64,000 nucleotides of DNA from positions 8,934,556 through 8,998,555 of the forward strand of contig CM076261.1 of NCBI GenBank assembly GCA_038380795.1, given 5' to 3'. The notes below the pieces were generated by a model. The model saw only the letters and a list, made by a program, of their open reading frames with translations, made no database searches and was not told the DNA's origin. Both the position numbers and the translations under genes were made by a program. Each line of letters starts with the position of its first letter. Within the stretch, counting starts at the first letter, position 1. The DNA comes from Pyrocephalus nanus (lineage: Eukaryota > Chordata > Aves > Passeriformes > Tyrannidae). This document shows positions 36,311 through 50,692 of the stretch, one piece after another.

Positions 36311-39300
36311 TCTAGACCCATATGAGAGAGATACATATTAATGAATAGCCCTTGATAAACAGACTTGTAAAATGGCAATTATCTTTTCTTGTGATTTAGG
36401 CTCTAACTACATGCAGTCTCAGACTACAGAAATAAAAAAAATCCTCTCATAGTGCCAGTCTGCAAGCTCTTTAGTGAACCTTTTCTTTTTTTTTTCCCCC
36501 AATGTTTATTATTTTTTCTGAGGAGAAACAGCAGAAATAACCAAATAATTTTAGAGAGACTGCCTGTTTACACCAAGTTGACTTCACGCTCACCTGCTCT
36601 GATCCTTCTTTGGCTCCCAGACGTCAGGACCACATTCACATACAGATGACATCCAGACAGTGGTTAGAAACTGTGAGACCAGTCTCTAAACTTAGGCACT
36701 TAAATTAGCAGGTCTGAATGTGGCTGAAAAAAAATTAAATTTCCCAATACCAATTATCAAGTAGATAAGAACTATAAGCTCACAGGTTCAGAAGCCAGAC
36801 ACACTGCACAAATTGCCTTTCCTCAGGCCAAGACTAAGGGAAACTTCTAGCCCTGTACTCAAAAATCCATTCCTTACTCACCATCAACACACCAGAAACA
36901 AAATGATCATGGTTCCAGGTTATTCAGGGTAGCAGAATACATTTTGGTTAGCAAGGATAAATTTGGCCTATGTCAAACAGCCAAGGAAATGTTAAACAGC
37001 TAAACTGTGATACATATACTATAAAATTCACTGAAAATTTCCATGTAATTTTCTTTTTATTTCACTATAAAGAAATTCACCACTGAAATACTCTCAGGGA
37101 AAAAAAAAAAAAAACGACCAACAAACCTACTCAGATCAGCAGTAAGATAAAGATTATTTTTTGAGTGAGTTCTTATCTCAGTAACAGTCAAAATGCTCAA
37201 AAAAATTAATGACTCAGTTGGAAGGGCAGCATGGATTCAGGCATCTCTCACAAAGTCATGTAGCATCCTTCCTTGGCCTCATGAATTAATAGCTACAGTT
37301 AACACCATTTCTTTGTGGTTTTCGGAATGAAAATCTACTCAGTCTGAAGGTCAATAATTCCTAATGACATACTATAAACTACCCCTAAAGGGTTTATTTT
37401 GAGAGATATTTATAAGTAGGGCCCAGAAACTGTACAAGGATGTGAACGAGCCACTAAGCAAAGGGTATCAGCAAAGCAGCTTTGAATATCCTGACTAAAA
37501 CCCACAGTGCTTCAAAACAACTGAAACTATGATAAAGACAGAGGCAGAGCCACATTACATTGAGTCAACCAAAGATCCATGCTTGAAACGTCAGCAACAA
37601 CTCCCTTTGCAGTGCTGTTAACAAACAGCTCCTCTAATGCACAATGAAAGGTGAATTTATGATATATATAAACAGAGATAAGAGCCTAACCTTGCCCCTG
37701 CATTATCTGATGCTGTACAAAAATAAGAGGAGTATGGAGAGTAAGGGAGAAAGCAGAGAAGGGAACTGCCCCAAGCACCAAACTCCTTGCCCGTAGCTCT
37801 ACGTGAATGTGTGCACATGAAACAGTTCTAACCAAAAGATCTGATTCTGGGGTATTGAAGAAATACTTGAAATCTTGAATTGGCAGGCAAATTCCATGGT
37901 TTACAAGCCTAGAATGCCTTTTACAAAATTACCTGCTCACCAAATCAGAGGTGATAAAGAAGATACAAATAATAGTGATTTTGTTAGAGGCAAGAAGAAT
38001 TTTGAAGTCCTTGCTTCAGGTTTTAGAAAGGCTCTGCCACAGTGCCTGCTACTGCCTCATGGACAAAATAAATGCAGCATTAATGTTAGCTGCAGACTGG
38101 CTAAGTCTACTCCTTTCCTCAGGAACTGCAAGTTTCTGTTGCTTTCTACAAGTCTGGAGAGAAGTTATAGCAGTTTCTCTTTTCTTGACCTAGATCCAAG
38201 CCAGAGTACATAGAATTTCTTATGAAATGAAAAAAACAAAGAAATATCACAAGCACTGAAACATTCCACAGACAAACAAAGTGAAGAAGATAGGAGATGG
38301 TACTGCATGGTATAGGATCAGAGCCTCCGCAACTATAAATCATGAAAACTGTTTGGACTATAATGCCTTACAAAAATTCCCCTGTTTTGTTATCTTAAGG
38401 CACATTTTCTTCAGGTATTTCTATTTTATTAATGTTTATTATGTGCCTGATTCTGTACTAACTGGAGACTATGGCAATGTTTTCAATGAACTAAAAAAAA
38501 AAACCAAACATATCAAGCCTCTGAATGCTTCTTAGTAATCTTTTCAACCTCCTCCTGATTCTTCTTTAATGTCAGGAAAAACAGCTAATAAAGGTGATCT
38601 ATAGATTTAAAAAAAAAAAAGGAAAATAAATATACCTGAAACTCCAGAAGAGTTCTTTAAAATGTCAGGACTATTTCTTCTATGGCAATCAACTAACGAG
38701 TCTTCTAACACAGTCTGTCTTCCCTATTTTCATGTTTTAGGGCTATGAGGGAGTCTAAATTCAAGGTGATACGCACAAGCTAACCTTCATCATGGTACAA
38801 TTTATCATCATAAAAGGGTACATGAAATTAGAATAGTTTTGAAATATAGGATAGGGAAGACAACTGCCTCCCCACTAGCACAGATATAGCAAAGAATGCA
38901 TATAAATCAGAAAATTTCTGATGTTTCCTGACCAATCACCTACAAATGCAAGAGTGTTTGGGTAAAGTCCCGGGGTCTTGTTTATGTTAGTGAATGGTGG
39001 CAGGTATATATCCCTATGTTTATTTGTGAGACAAATTGGTACTATGCCACAGCTTTTGACAACAAGGCTGCACGTGCTAGTTATGAGCAGTCCACAAGAA
39101 AAATCTGACTCACACAGGTCAACTCTGGTGTTTATATTACTTTATTTGTATCAAAATACATACAATTTACTGAAACCAGACTCAGTCACAAATTATACAC
39201 CACAGAAGACACAGCACCAAGTGCGCATAATGAAACACTTACTTATTGCTTTTATAGCCTGAGGAAATTTTTATAATCAAACAAAAAAGAAATTAAAATT

Positions 39301-39936
39301 GAAAAAGAAAGTTTTCACATAAGAACCTGTTCAAAGCACACTTTTCTGTGACCTGATGATCTGCCCCACAGCACACAAGAGGCCACGGAGCTGGGTGAGA
39401 CGAGTCATCGTTAAATGACTGCGATTTTTACTGCAGCAGTAACTACTGCAGCACCAGAGGCATCGATGGCCAAGGCAAAGCTGCAGAAGCTCTTCCCATC
39501 TGAAGGGAGTTTCTAGCAGGGAGCAACAGGGAATACAAGATGTCCTAAGTCCTTTACCACCTCACTGCCCTTCTTCTGTCATAGCCCTAAGGTGCTCTCC
39601 CTCCCAGTGTGCAGCACAGACATCTTCTCAGACAACATACTGCACGGAGAACAGAACACGAAGAGACAGATGTGGCCTGTCCTACCCTGCTGAGAAGCAC
39701 TTCATAACCCAAAGCTCAAAGTAGCTGCTCAAAGCTACTTGCCCAACACTCATCACAAGAAACACTTTTGTAATGAATGTGGCTGTGAAGGAGGCTCTGA
39801 GAGAATCGGGTGTTTTCTTCAGCACTTCCTTTACGTTACCTTGCAAACAGAGGCAAATTGTTTCTCTTTTACTAAGCAGAGAAGCTGTTAATATTAAAAA
39901 CAAAACTGAACCTCCTACTGAGACTACATTTTATTT

Positions 39937-39949
39937 TCTCTCTCTCTCT

Positions 39950-39987
<38 letters not shown>
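39937..39987 (+). repeat. (TC)n followed by T35
   Basis: About eight TC units run into 35 uninterrupted T. The tract ends in aacag, which mimics a plus-strand splice acceptor. On the coding strand it is A35(GA)n. Confidence 0.97.
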
Positions 39988-39991
<4 letters not shown>

Positions 39992-42900
39992 GGAGCATCT
40001 TGTGAACCAAGACAAACATGTGAGGCTTGGTTTGTGACCAGCAAAAACACATATTCTAAACATCGGTGGACTGCAAGTATCCCTAACTTTTGCTACTGGT
40101 CTCAAAGTATTTACATAGGACTTCAGCTTGATTCTATTGTATTTTTACTTAAAATTAGAGACTAAAACTGACCAACACAAACCTCCCAATTAGAAGACCC
40201 ACTGTAAAATATGCAAAGTCACACAACCCAAGGAACAAACCAGCCCCTTACAAGAGAAATTCAAGGCACTTTCTATATTCTCTTCTCTCACGTGTGGCTG
40301 CACATTTGTGATTTTAAGTGGACAAACCTTTCAAAGTGGGATGACTTTACAGCAAAATCTACGTCTCATGCCTTTCCTATGAGGCAGTTAACAAAAACAA
40401 CCTAAAAAATCCAAATGCACACCATCTATAAACATCCAGTTGGAAGCATCATAGCAACAAAAAGCACCCTTTCTAAGCGATGAATTTGATGATCTCAACA
40501 ATATCTTGTTAGTAAACTCTCCATGGCAGAAAGTACATTGGCCTATGAGACCACATAGCACCTTACACATTTTTTATCACCATATTATAAATAACAATGA
40601 ACTATAATAGCTTAGAGTTTTTTCCAATCTAAAATATATATGACCAACCCAGACAAAAACACAGGGCTACATGCAAGTATATTTGTCATAGTGGTGGTGA
40701 TGGGTGTACTACACTTTCTGGAACAGTCTATCATGACAACTTCTGGACAAGAGCATGCCAAACAGCCACAGCAAAACAAAACACAATATTAATGCCTGCC
40801 TAAAATAAGGAGCTAGAGATCATACCATAATGAGAGCATTTCTACAAATATAAAGTAATTTAGTTTAGTGAGTATGGAGGGGATTCACAGCTAAAACAAT
40901 AGACTAAGAGATCCACTGTTCTGCCAAGATCTATAGTGTGTGGTTTTCTCCTTGCTCCTGTGCATGGTGAATGGTAAATGGTAACCCCAGAGCCAAACGG
41001 GCTCCAGGACCCAAGCTAGCCATTTAACTACTTAGTATACCTTTACACCTCAGTCAGCTCACTCAATACTAATTTAATGGTCTGATAACACTACAGCTTG
41101 CAATACTTAAAATTATAGAAAACTAGAGACAAGATCTGAGAAAACTGAATGAGGGGTGCATTTTCTTGCTAACTAGTATCTACATGCAACTAATTTTATT
41201 TTTTTTTTTCAGATGCCAGTATATGCATCAGAAAAAAAAATAAAAAAAAACTTAAGAAATTCTAGTTTCCACTTAAAAGCAAATGTTCCCACTATGGACT
41301 CAACTTCTCCGTACTGAAGGCCTCTGTTTACCCCCTCCTGATTATACTGAAGCAGATTGGGAGTTGTAAATAGTAAGCAAAAACCATAATTTAAAGGCAA
41401 AGACAGTCATGGCTAATGTGAAAAATAACATTTAGCACATCTATTCTAAACCAAAGCACTATTAAAGATTTTATTCTGTGTTATAAACTTACATGATGGT
41501 AGGGGCATTAGGTACCATATGATCAGATTTAGGTTTACATGACTCTTTGTCATCACATCCTCTCGTGTTTCTGAACTGGACCTACTCTAGTAACAGTAAT
41601 GGACCAACTCAGAACACTCCAGTTTTTATAATACTGCCTATAAACTCGGGATTCTGCAATTTTATCATAAAAATATTGATCTATACATTAATAATTTATG
41701 TGTAAACCCTATTTTTACAATATTATTTAGAAATCTACTACACTTAAAATTAAATTCACAAATCCAGAAGTTTTTTGCATTTGGTTTTCTGAAGGAGTAT
41801 TTAAAAGTGTTCCACTAGCCCACTTTATGCTTTGAATTTTGTAAAGAAAGGTACTGTGCTCAAGAATATGCTAGTAGTAATTATTTAGGTACAGCACCAA
41901 CTTTCTGGAGGGGGAAAAAAAAAAAAGGCATCTTCAATACTCCCCCCGTCCCCCACGAAATGTTCATCATAATTTTTATTTGATATCTTTTCACTTTTAA
42001 AGTTGTTTCCTACTGCAATCTCTTCAGCCCTATTCTTTTGTCAAAAAATATACAATTAACACTGCAAGGTTCACCCCACTAGAGAACTATACTTGCATAC
42101 CACCTACAATACGAAGCCAGCCTGTACTCAAACCTATTGGATCGCAGTATCATTAACCTAAAAGTCAAAGGTCCATCCGGGATAAGAGTGTTCTTTTCCC
42201 TAGCTTGGAGTTCCGCTCGCAGTGTGCCAGAACACAGTGACCCCAAAGGATCTCTGCAGTGTAGTTCCTGTTGTTTGTCCAAAAAAGGGACAAAACCCTG
42301 CAACTACACACAGCTCCCAACAGTAGCTAGAGAGGAGGACAAACAGTGCCACCGTGCAGAAGTAACTTCTCTACCAAGTTTCTCATCTTGCCAAAAAGCA
42401 ACTGCTGAAGGGCAAAGCTGCATCAAAACCAAAACTCCAGCAAACAAAACAAACCTCAATGGCAAATGATTCTTTAAAAAAAAAGTTTTCTTTTCAAAAG
42501 CTCATTTTCCCCGCTCACCCCAACACTTCAATATGCATTAGGATCAGTAAAATTATGCCAAAAGGGACAGTATGCTCCATTCAAACAAAACTTCAGTGTT
42601 AGCAGTATCCAACATAAACTTTGTGACTTTGCACAACATTCTTCTACAAAATAAACTCAAGCCACTTGCCAGCAATAACCTATATATTGATGTGGTATTA
42701 AGAGAAACTTGGAAGCTTCAGCTGGGAGACAAACCCTCAACCAACCACTAATTGGTTTTTATGACGTGACTCATAGTTTAGTAATTTCCCAGAATTTAAT
42801 CACAGGGCACCCAGAAAGATCAATTAAAGAACAGGCTTAGAATTTTTTAGAGCCCTGTGTGAGACAGGGGAAGGCAATGACCTCAGCAGCTTTGCCACAG

Positions 42901-45900
42901 AATTTTTGAATGAACAAAGAAAGGATTTAAAAGATAAGTTTAACTAACCTTGTGTTTCCTTGCAAACCCATTCATTGTTTTTACAAAGGAGTGAGTTTTA
43001 AAATGAAGGAAAAATTGAAGGATTGTGTGTTGTAGCTACTGTTTATTTTACAACTTCATTTACACACGATCATTCTCTGTGTGACTTGAAGTGCTCCATC
43101 ATTTTTTCCTATATCTTCTTTTGTATCTCTCTCAACAAAAAAAGGGGGAGGAACAGAGCAGGAGTAAATTCCTTTACATTCTTGAAAAAGAATCATATCA
43201 CGTTATCAGAATGGATAGTACAGAATTCCTCTTCACAAACAGCCACCTCCAAAAAATGATCAGCCTTCTTAAAATGGACCTAACAACTTTTAATGCAAAG
43301 AAAATTATAATATTATTTTAAACACAAAATTCTAGGATTTCCTTTGTCTCTTCATTAATTTTCAAGGTTCTTTATCCCCACAACTTCACACAATAAAGCC
43401 TGTGTTGTTCCCCCTTTCTGCTTTTTACTATCAATTTTTTTTTTATAAACTGAATTAAAATAATAGTAAAATGCTGAAAATATTTTTCTCAGTTCTGAAA
43501 AAGTTTTGAACAAACTTAGCAAATCTGATTGGTTTTACTTGTTAATGTTGTTCTTCTGTGCAAATTTATAGAACATAATCCAGACAAGTACTGCATAGCT
43601 GTGATGAAAACCTCATTCCCTGCTTTTCTGGTTTTTTGTGGCAACAGTTTTTGTTCTGCAAAAAGCTCTTCTTCACTGAGAGCTATCAGAAGAGATTTAA
43701 CTTACTTTCCTGTCCAAGTTAAGAGAAACAACATTATACTGGTCTGAAAAAGTGAGGATTTCTCAAGATCCACTAAGCCCTGTTTTGATTACTTCAAATA
43801 TTATTTTAGTACGAAAAACATTAAGTGCATCACTTTGGTTTTTCTTACAGTGACAAACAGCACCAAACTGTCATGCATGTTACTTATGAAAATAAGATAA
43901 AAGAAGAATAAAAGAAAATACTTTGTGAGCTTACATGTTCTCTTTAAAAGTTCATGAATGCTCAAGTGGGTGTTTTACACCCAAATGAGTTTCTTAATGT
44001 CTTCAAAGCAAAATCTATTTATTTAGCAGACAAGTATGCAGACTTTCTGTCTTTTTACTGATTTTGATGATGATAATGGTCACTTCATGACAAAAGATGT
44101 GAAGTTAGGGTATGGGAGAGTGGATTGGGAAGAGATTACATATCAATGAAGTTGCTGCTACTACTTCACAAGATTCACAAGTCCTTTAGAAGACACTGTC
44201 ATACAACTCAGCACAAGAAGACTTTCAGTATCTTGAGATTTTCACAATCCTCAGTTGAGGGCAGTGACTATATGGTTGCTAGGAGGGCATTGAGCACTGT
44301 AGTAGCTCCATTTTGCAAGAATAATGAAACAGTATCGAAGAGTATTGGATATTTAAAGGAAAAGAAGGATAGCAAAAAGGCACTGATAGCCAAGTGCGTT
44401 TGGGTATAGGAAAACCAGATTCAGGTCTCTGCTCTGAATTAGAACAGGATGTTAACAAATCTGCTAGCAGGGAGGAGGATGTGTTTTAAAGTTCCCCACT
44501 TCATCCGGAGGCAAAACAGAAGCATTTGAGTAATGAGAAACTGCACACCTAAAGCTGCATCTGCACCAACAGCTTCATTTTCAAGAGTTCACAGCTCCCT
44601 CTAAATCACATTTAGACCAGAGTTTAAATGTTAATTATGGAGCATGTGCATATTAATTTTCTGCTTCCTTCTCTCCGAGAGTAATGGGAATGCTTTTATA
44701 AATGCCTTTTGTTTGGTTTCTTATGGACTTACTTGGTTTCTTAATATATTACAGGGCACTTCCTGCACTGCTAACAGAAGCAAATTTCCCACTGCTAGTG
44801 GGAGTTTTCCCTAAGTAAGGTCAGCAGATTTGGACCCAGGGGAGTGAACTGATCTTCAGGCTTAGCTACCCTGAAGATCTAGCAGAAAGCAAAACAGATA
44901 TCATTCTTGTTTAGAATTTGCTACTATATTGTATCCTTCTCAGCCACATCATCCAAGACAAACAACTAGGAAACGTTTTGCTGCAATAATCCTTTCAATT
45001 AAGGCTCCCATTACAGTGAAACAGCTGCTCACTACAATACATCTTTGTCATGGAACTATTTATTTCCCAGAAAACATTTCTTTAGTTAAGACAGATGCAA
45101 TAAACCAGATCCACGGAAATAGCAGAAATCAAAGCAGTGAGCAAAATCTGACCAGCTGAATATCCTTGAACTGAAAAAGGGGGTGCTTTCTATGAGGGCA
45201 CAATTTATTCCTCTGTGTTGATAAAAAAGCCCATTCGATTTAAAGTATGGCTGGTGTCTTACTCTCAACATAATGTCAATGAGCTAGAACTATCAGAATA
45301 AGCCCTCACACATACATCATTAGAAAGAAAAAATAGAACATTCCAAAAACTTCTGTCCTCCAGCTAATCAGTGGTGTTCGTGTAGACCTATAAAAGCCTT
45401 TTGGAAGGCCTGCATAATAAATATTTGATGGATAACCTCTTGCTTATTGAGTTCGATGCTGCTCTTGGCATGTAAAGACAAACGGATCAGCATCTTATTA
45501 CTCCTCCTTGCTCCACACATATATGTGCTCACACCCCGCCTCCCAGCCTGCTGAACATTATTTGTTTATTTTACTAGTAAGTCCAACTCACATTAACTGT
45601 CACTCAAATATAAACAACAGTTACAGAAAGCATTATCATTAATAATTTAATACAAGCTTTGTGAGAGCTTGCAAAGGAGCAGTTTTCTTGCTGAAAACTC
45701 AGTCCCTGCGATTGCAACCCCGTGCAGCTTGCCTACGTTTCAGACAATGGCAACAACAGGAGGAGGGGACTTTTTTTTTTCACCTACATGTTCCCAGTGA
45801 TTTGAAAACCTTCTTGTCAACTATCTCTATGCTGGTGACCAGTTACTGCTAGAGAAACCAGGGAAATTAAAAGAATCACCTTCCAGTCACATGACGGATA

Positions 45901-45949
45901 GACTATAAGGTGTCTTAAAGGCAGAAGACACTAAGAACCACCATTATCC

Positions 45950-46003
45950 CTATAGTTGGACTCAATGATCTTAAGTGTCTGTTCAAACCAAAATGATTCT
46001 ATG
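45950..46003 (+). mobile_element. CR1 LINE 3' tail fragment
   Basis: The sequence ctatagttggactcaatgat, then cttaagtgtctgttcaaacc, then aaaatgattctatgat follows the CR1 3' end in order. Only this end is recognisable, and upstream homology is uncertain. Confidence 0.82.
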
Positions 46004-49000
46004 ATAAGACCAGCTCTGTATTCCTGTCTTCAGGCGTGAGATCCAATCCAGTATTCATTCTTTGCCCATAGAGGCCTGACAAGTCCTCAGGCTGAATGTA
46101 GTACCATATGTATACAAATTACAAAGATTCTTGTCTAGACACAGCTGAAGATGCCAGGGCCTGTATCATTGCAGCAGTAAATGATTTCTCAGAACACTCA
46201 GAAATTCAGCTGGTGAACTGTCAAGACTTTGCTACCTAGTTCTCCTTTAACTCTTAAAACCTTTGCAAAAAAAAAAAAAAAAGTTGTTTTTTTTACTGTT
46301 TGCAAACAGTATCCATGTGTTGTGTCCTCCTAGTTTCTTGTTCATTCAATTAGCAAGGGTAGTTCTGTGCTCATGAAAGGAAAAAAGCAGTGGGAGCACA
46401 GGTCACTGCACTAGGTGACCAAACAAACATATCTGTTAAATCACACTAATAAGGAGAAAGAAAGGTGGATTATTTCAAGAGAAGAAAAGAAAAATAAAGG
46501 CTGCAGTACTCTTATAGTGGATATTGTCTTTGAGGCTTAGTATGACATGAAAGTACAGCGCTGATCTACAAAGAATTAACATCAATCTAGACCTCTCCCT
46601 GAGGCTTTCCAAATTCCTGGGGATTTAGACTCTGAATTCAAATCCATGATGGACACAGACGCATCCACAGGAAGTCAGGCTTAGTTTTAAAATCTGATAA
46701 AAGAGGTCTAGTGTCTACCAATTACTGTGCTATAAATTAGCCAGTATTATTTTCTGTCATAATACTCTCCTGTCAAAAGTTGTACATATCCATGTGTGAG
46801 GATGAAATTCAGAATAAAAGAAAAAAAAAAAAAACATGCTCAGCACTCAACTTGAGGAATGAAGCAGGTACCTGGCTTGCTGACCAGAACCTATTTGAAA
46901 TAAAAAGGGGTAGTGTGAGAAGGAAAAACACAGAGGAAGAAGAAAAATAAACTATGTATGAATTTTAAAGAAATAGTGTTTACCTCTACGGGCAAATTTC
47001 TGGTATTACTAGAGAGTAATTAATAGGAAAAAAAAAAATTGGTGCCAAGACACTGCAAAGAGAAGTAATGCTAATGCCATCATCTGCCTTGCTGGCTAAT
47101 AGAGTCCAAGGCTCACTTCTTAATGCTTCTTCAGACATCATCTAGTGTGGTAGACTCAGGACACAACTTACTGCAGTGTTACTGCCTTCGAACAAGGCAA
47201 CAGCACTGGAGTGAATGTGAACAGCTGCACTGCTTTTAAAAAATTGCACAATGATTTTATTGGAATTCCGCTCACCTACAGGTCAGTCATAATAATAAAA
47301 ACACACACCTAATAGTTTAATGGCTTTTTTGTAGTCTTCCTTTATGACAGCATAATAAAACATGGTTGTTTCACACATAGTGGTATTAGAAATGAGAATA
47401 GGGAGTTTTATATGTGTTTTATATTCTTCCTACTCTCTTATTTTCCAAACCTAAACATAATCCTCTAAGATAACTTACAGTTCTTCAGACTCTTGAACGC
47501 TTGAAAGCAGTTCTGATGACCACAGTAATGCTCCAAAGTCTTCCAACATCACTCAATCTTAACCAAATCACCAGGAAGCTTCAAGGCAGCAACTGTTCAT
47601 TCGGCTGTTCATTCAATGTAAAATAACCCTCCTGAAATTACTTTACACATGGATAGAAAACCTCTGCAAACCATCTGACTCTTACCGTTTACATACAGGT
47701 TTGCCGGAGACATTGAGCAAATTATTTGGATAATGTGGGTTTAGAGGCATTGGTTAGGTTATTCTACTTTCCACCATCACAGGATTTGTTCTGGTTCATA
47801 AAAGGATCACTTCCCACTTTGAAATTAGATGGGTCTTTAGGCTTACTGTGTTTATTAGAAGCTGAAACCTAGAAAACTATAAATGGTCCACCGTGCATTT
47901 GCAATCTCTGGATGTTGTGCCAACATCCTCATTTAACCCAGAAAGTCCTTCTCCTCCTCAAATACCCCCTAATACAAATCCAAAATAATTATTTCCCTTT
48001 TCAGAATGACAAAGTAGGAAAGCTATTTTAAGATAAATCAAATGTGCTGCTTCTTTCTTACTTGTGTACATTAGCATCCTTCCTTGTTTGAGTCATCACA
48101 CAGTCCTTATCTGGACTCAGTCTAAATTGACCTTACCAAAGTATTATCTAGGTTACTTGCATAACCCCATTTTAGAACAGATATTTTCTTTTAATCCTTT
48201 CTTTTTCCAGTTGCCTCATGATATTTATTTACTCTTCTCTCACAAATATATTCCAAAATTTGAAAAATACAAGTTCACAGGAGTACATACGCAAGAGCAT
48301 TTCCTCCTTTTTTTCTGTATTTGAGCTAGTATTTTCATTCTTCAAGCTAGGCTATCAAATGCACTTTTACAAGGGAGATTACACAGTCTTTAAAATTATA
48401 GCATTTAAACTCCTTGGGTCTTACTTCTTCCTCACATACAATTGTTTTTCTAAACTCCTTCTCAGCAGGTACTTTAGCCTTTGTCTCTGTGTTTAACAGT
48501 ACTGTCCTGATTCGAAATTGAAGTACACAGTCCTGTCTAAAATTTGGGAGATAAACAGATGATATTTAATTCCTACTTCATCCCTATTACCAGCCATGCT
48601 TTTTATTATTTTACATCTGTATGGATAAACACATTTTTATTTCTTGTTTCCGTTTCCTTTGCAGAGTTCAACTCTGCTGGACTTCTAGCAAATTCTATTT
48701 CATCTGACACTTCTTGACCTCTAAGATGATTCCCCTTTTACTCACTCCTTGCAAACTCTGTTTATTTTCAATGTTATTTGTGGGAGTTGTTAGTTCGCAA
48801 GTGATTCTGGAGTTCACCCCTAAAAGCCACCAATGCTTAAGATGGGAGTTCTAGAAAGATTGTTGCATTTCTAACTAGAAAATGTCACCACATCAAAATG
48901 CTTGAGGCTCTTCAGTCACTATCCAGTTTCCCTAAGCTTGTGTTGTACTTCAGGTTAAGAAAACCTTAAAGATTTTTTTTTTTTGTTAATTTTGGATCAC

Positions 49001-50671
49001 AAGAATAGTGATGACTAACTCTGACGTCCTTAGTCCCTCCAAACCCAATTTTAAAATAACACTGGCTCTTCACAAGTCAGTAATTGTTAGAGGAGTTGTT
49101 TACATTAGGGAAAGAGTCGGCTGTACGGTTATTAGGATCATTCATCCTCTGATTTATAGTAGAACATAACAATTGCATGTTGATTTTCTCCTCTAGTATT
49201 ATCTGAATCCGGTTAGATCTTATCAACCTCTTACCTCCTTCCTGAAATGTAATTTTGACTTCTAAATTACTCTGCTGTAGATGTAGATTCAATAATATCC
49301 CTCCAATTTCTCTACAATCTCCTTACTGATTTACAGAAACAAGAAGCCACAGCACTGTAAACATTTTCAAGTCCCTTTTATCTCTACATCATACAGTTTT
49401 TGACAGAGCTCAATCAGGACATCTCAGAATCGTCACAATGAGACTTTGCTGCCCCAAGGACTGGTCCATTCCTGCTGCAGGGAAAACAGGGAATGGCTTG
49501 GGTGGAAGGTCATGCTTGTTGCTGTGCTGTGCAGGCTGAGTAGCAGAAGTGTTTGATCTCACACTATCACACTCCTAGCATCCAGCCTGGCTCTCCAAAG
49601 CACTGTCACAGCTACAGCAGGGAGCAGAAGGGTGCTCAAGGAAACTATCTCCTTTGTCAACATCTAAAAGCTGAGCCCACTTCCAATACATTTCCCAAAA
49701 AAAAAAAGAAAAAAAAAAGGCTATGAGATTTACAACCAACAATCAATTTCCATTACAAGCCCTTGACACCAGGAGTCCTCTGCACTCAGAGGTGTATTTC
49801 AAATGTGAATTCTGAAGTGTAAACAAATAATGCACACAAAATTATAAAACTATGCCAACGTCCATAAAAAAATTAAAAACAACAAAAAGAACCGTAAGAC
49901 TTCTCAATCATTTACATGTGAAACACTTTAAAAAAATAAAAAAAAAAAAAAAAAGGAAAAAAGCAATTTAACTCAAAAATTCATGCTTCAGGAAGAAGAC
50001 AAGAGAACAGATTCTAAAATTTGGTCTCACTGGCATATCCAGCAACACCCTCTATCCATCAAAATCTGTGCCTACCTAATCAGTATTAGAACTGCAAGAC
50101 TACATGACGCATATTCAATCATATTCTACAGCCTAAAATGCTGCTATTTTTATATGATTTTGTAAAACGCATTTTCATAATTTCATTATTTAATTCAATT
50201 TAAAAACATGCCACAAGGTTCATTCTGAGTTTAAAATCCTTTCACAACCACAGCAAGCCTACGTCAGATCCCAAATCTGAGAATGTGAGAACACTCAGGA
50301 AGGCACTCTTGTCAGTGCTCAGCTTCACAGCTGGGTCTAAAGCACACTTCCTGCCCTTGTCTCACTCCAGCTCATGGCAGAAATTTCTCCTTACACCTTA
50401 CTGATGTTAAATAGGAAGACTGCTAGCTCACGGCAAACTCTCCTAATCTACTATATTGTTTCTAGATGAGACATCTATTTCTGCACTTTCACCTTCCAAA
50501 TATAGCAATAAGAAAAGTTTTATTATGCACATACTTCCTGAGAAAGGAAGAAAATGGACTAATTTTCAATTACTTGAAAAAAGAAGAATACAAAGAACAG
50601 CTAGAGGAGTAATCCTCACAAGCCACAAAATGAAAAATTTTTATTATTTGTCATATGTTGTTTAATGAATT

Positions 50672-50692
50672 GGGGTGGGGGGGGGGGAGGGG
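50672..50692 (+). repeat. G-rich run, possible G-quadruplex
   Basis: The run ggggtgggg, then ggggggg, then aggggag contains enough G tracts for an intramolecular quadruplex on the plus strand, which is the PIEZO2 template strand. Confidence 0.85.

Larger units (their letters stand above)
34326..45949. other. Intron 2 segment with simple repeats only
   Basis: Unique AT-rich DNA with (AC)6 at 34679-34690, the A-rich tract near 36270, the CT/T tract near 39960 and minor A runs near 37100 and 41915. Open frames at 37875-38213 and 42137-42469 show no family resemblance. Confidence 0.55.

Noticed and set aside
37875..38213. 112-codon plus-strand open frame with an overlapping 80-codon frame
   Set aside because: No recognisable protein features, no repeat-derived motif, and it lies antisense in a PIEZO2 intron.
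39773..40165. 130-codon plus-strand open frame
   Set aside because: Its core is a poly-Phe run translated from the (TC)n-T35 tract, with unrelated sequence on either side.
42137..42469. 110-codon plus-strand open frame
   Set aside because: Composition is ordinary for translated non-coding DNA. I recognise no motif, and the frame ends in a low-complexity patch.
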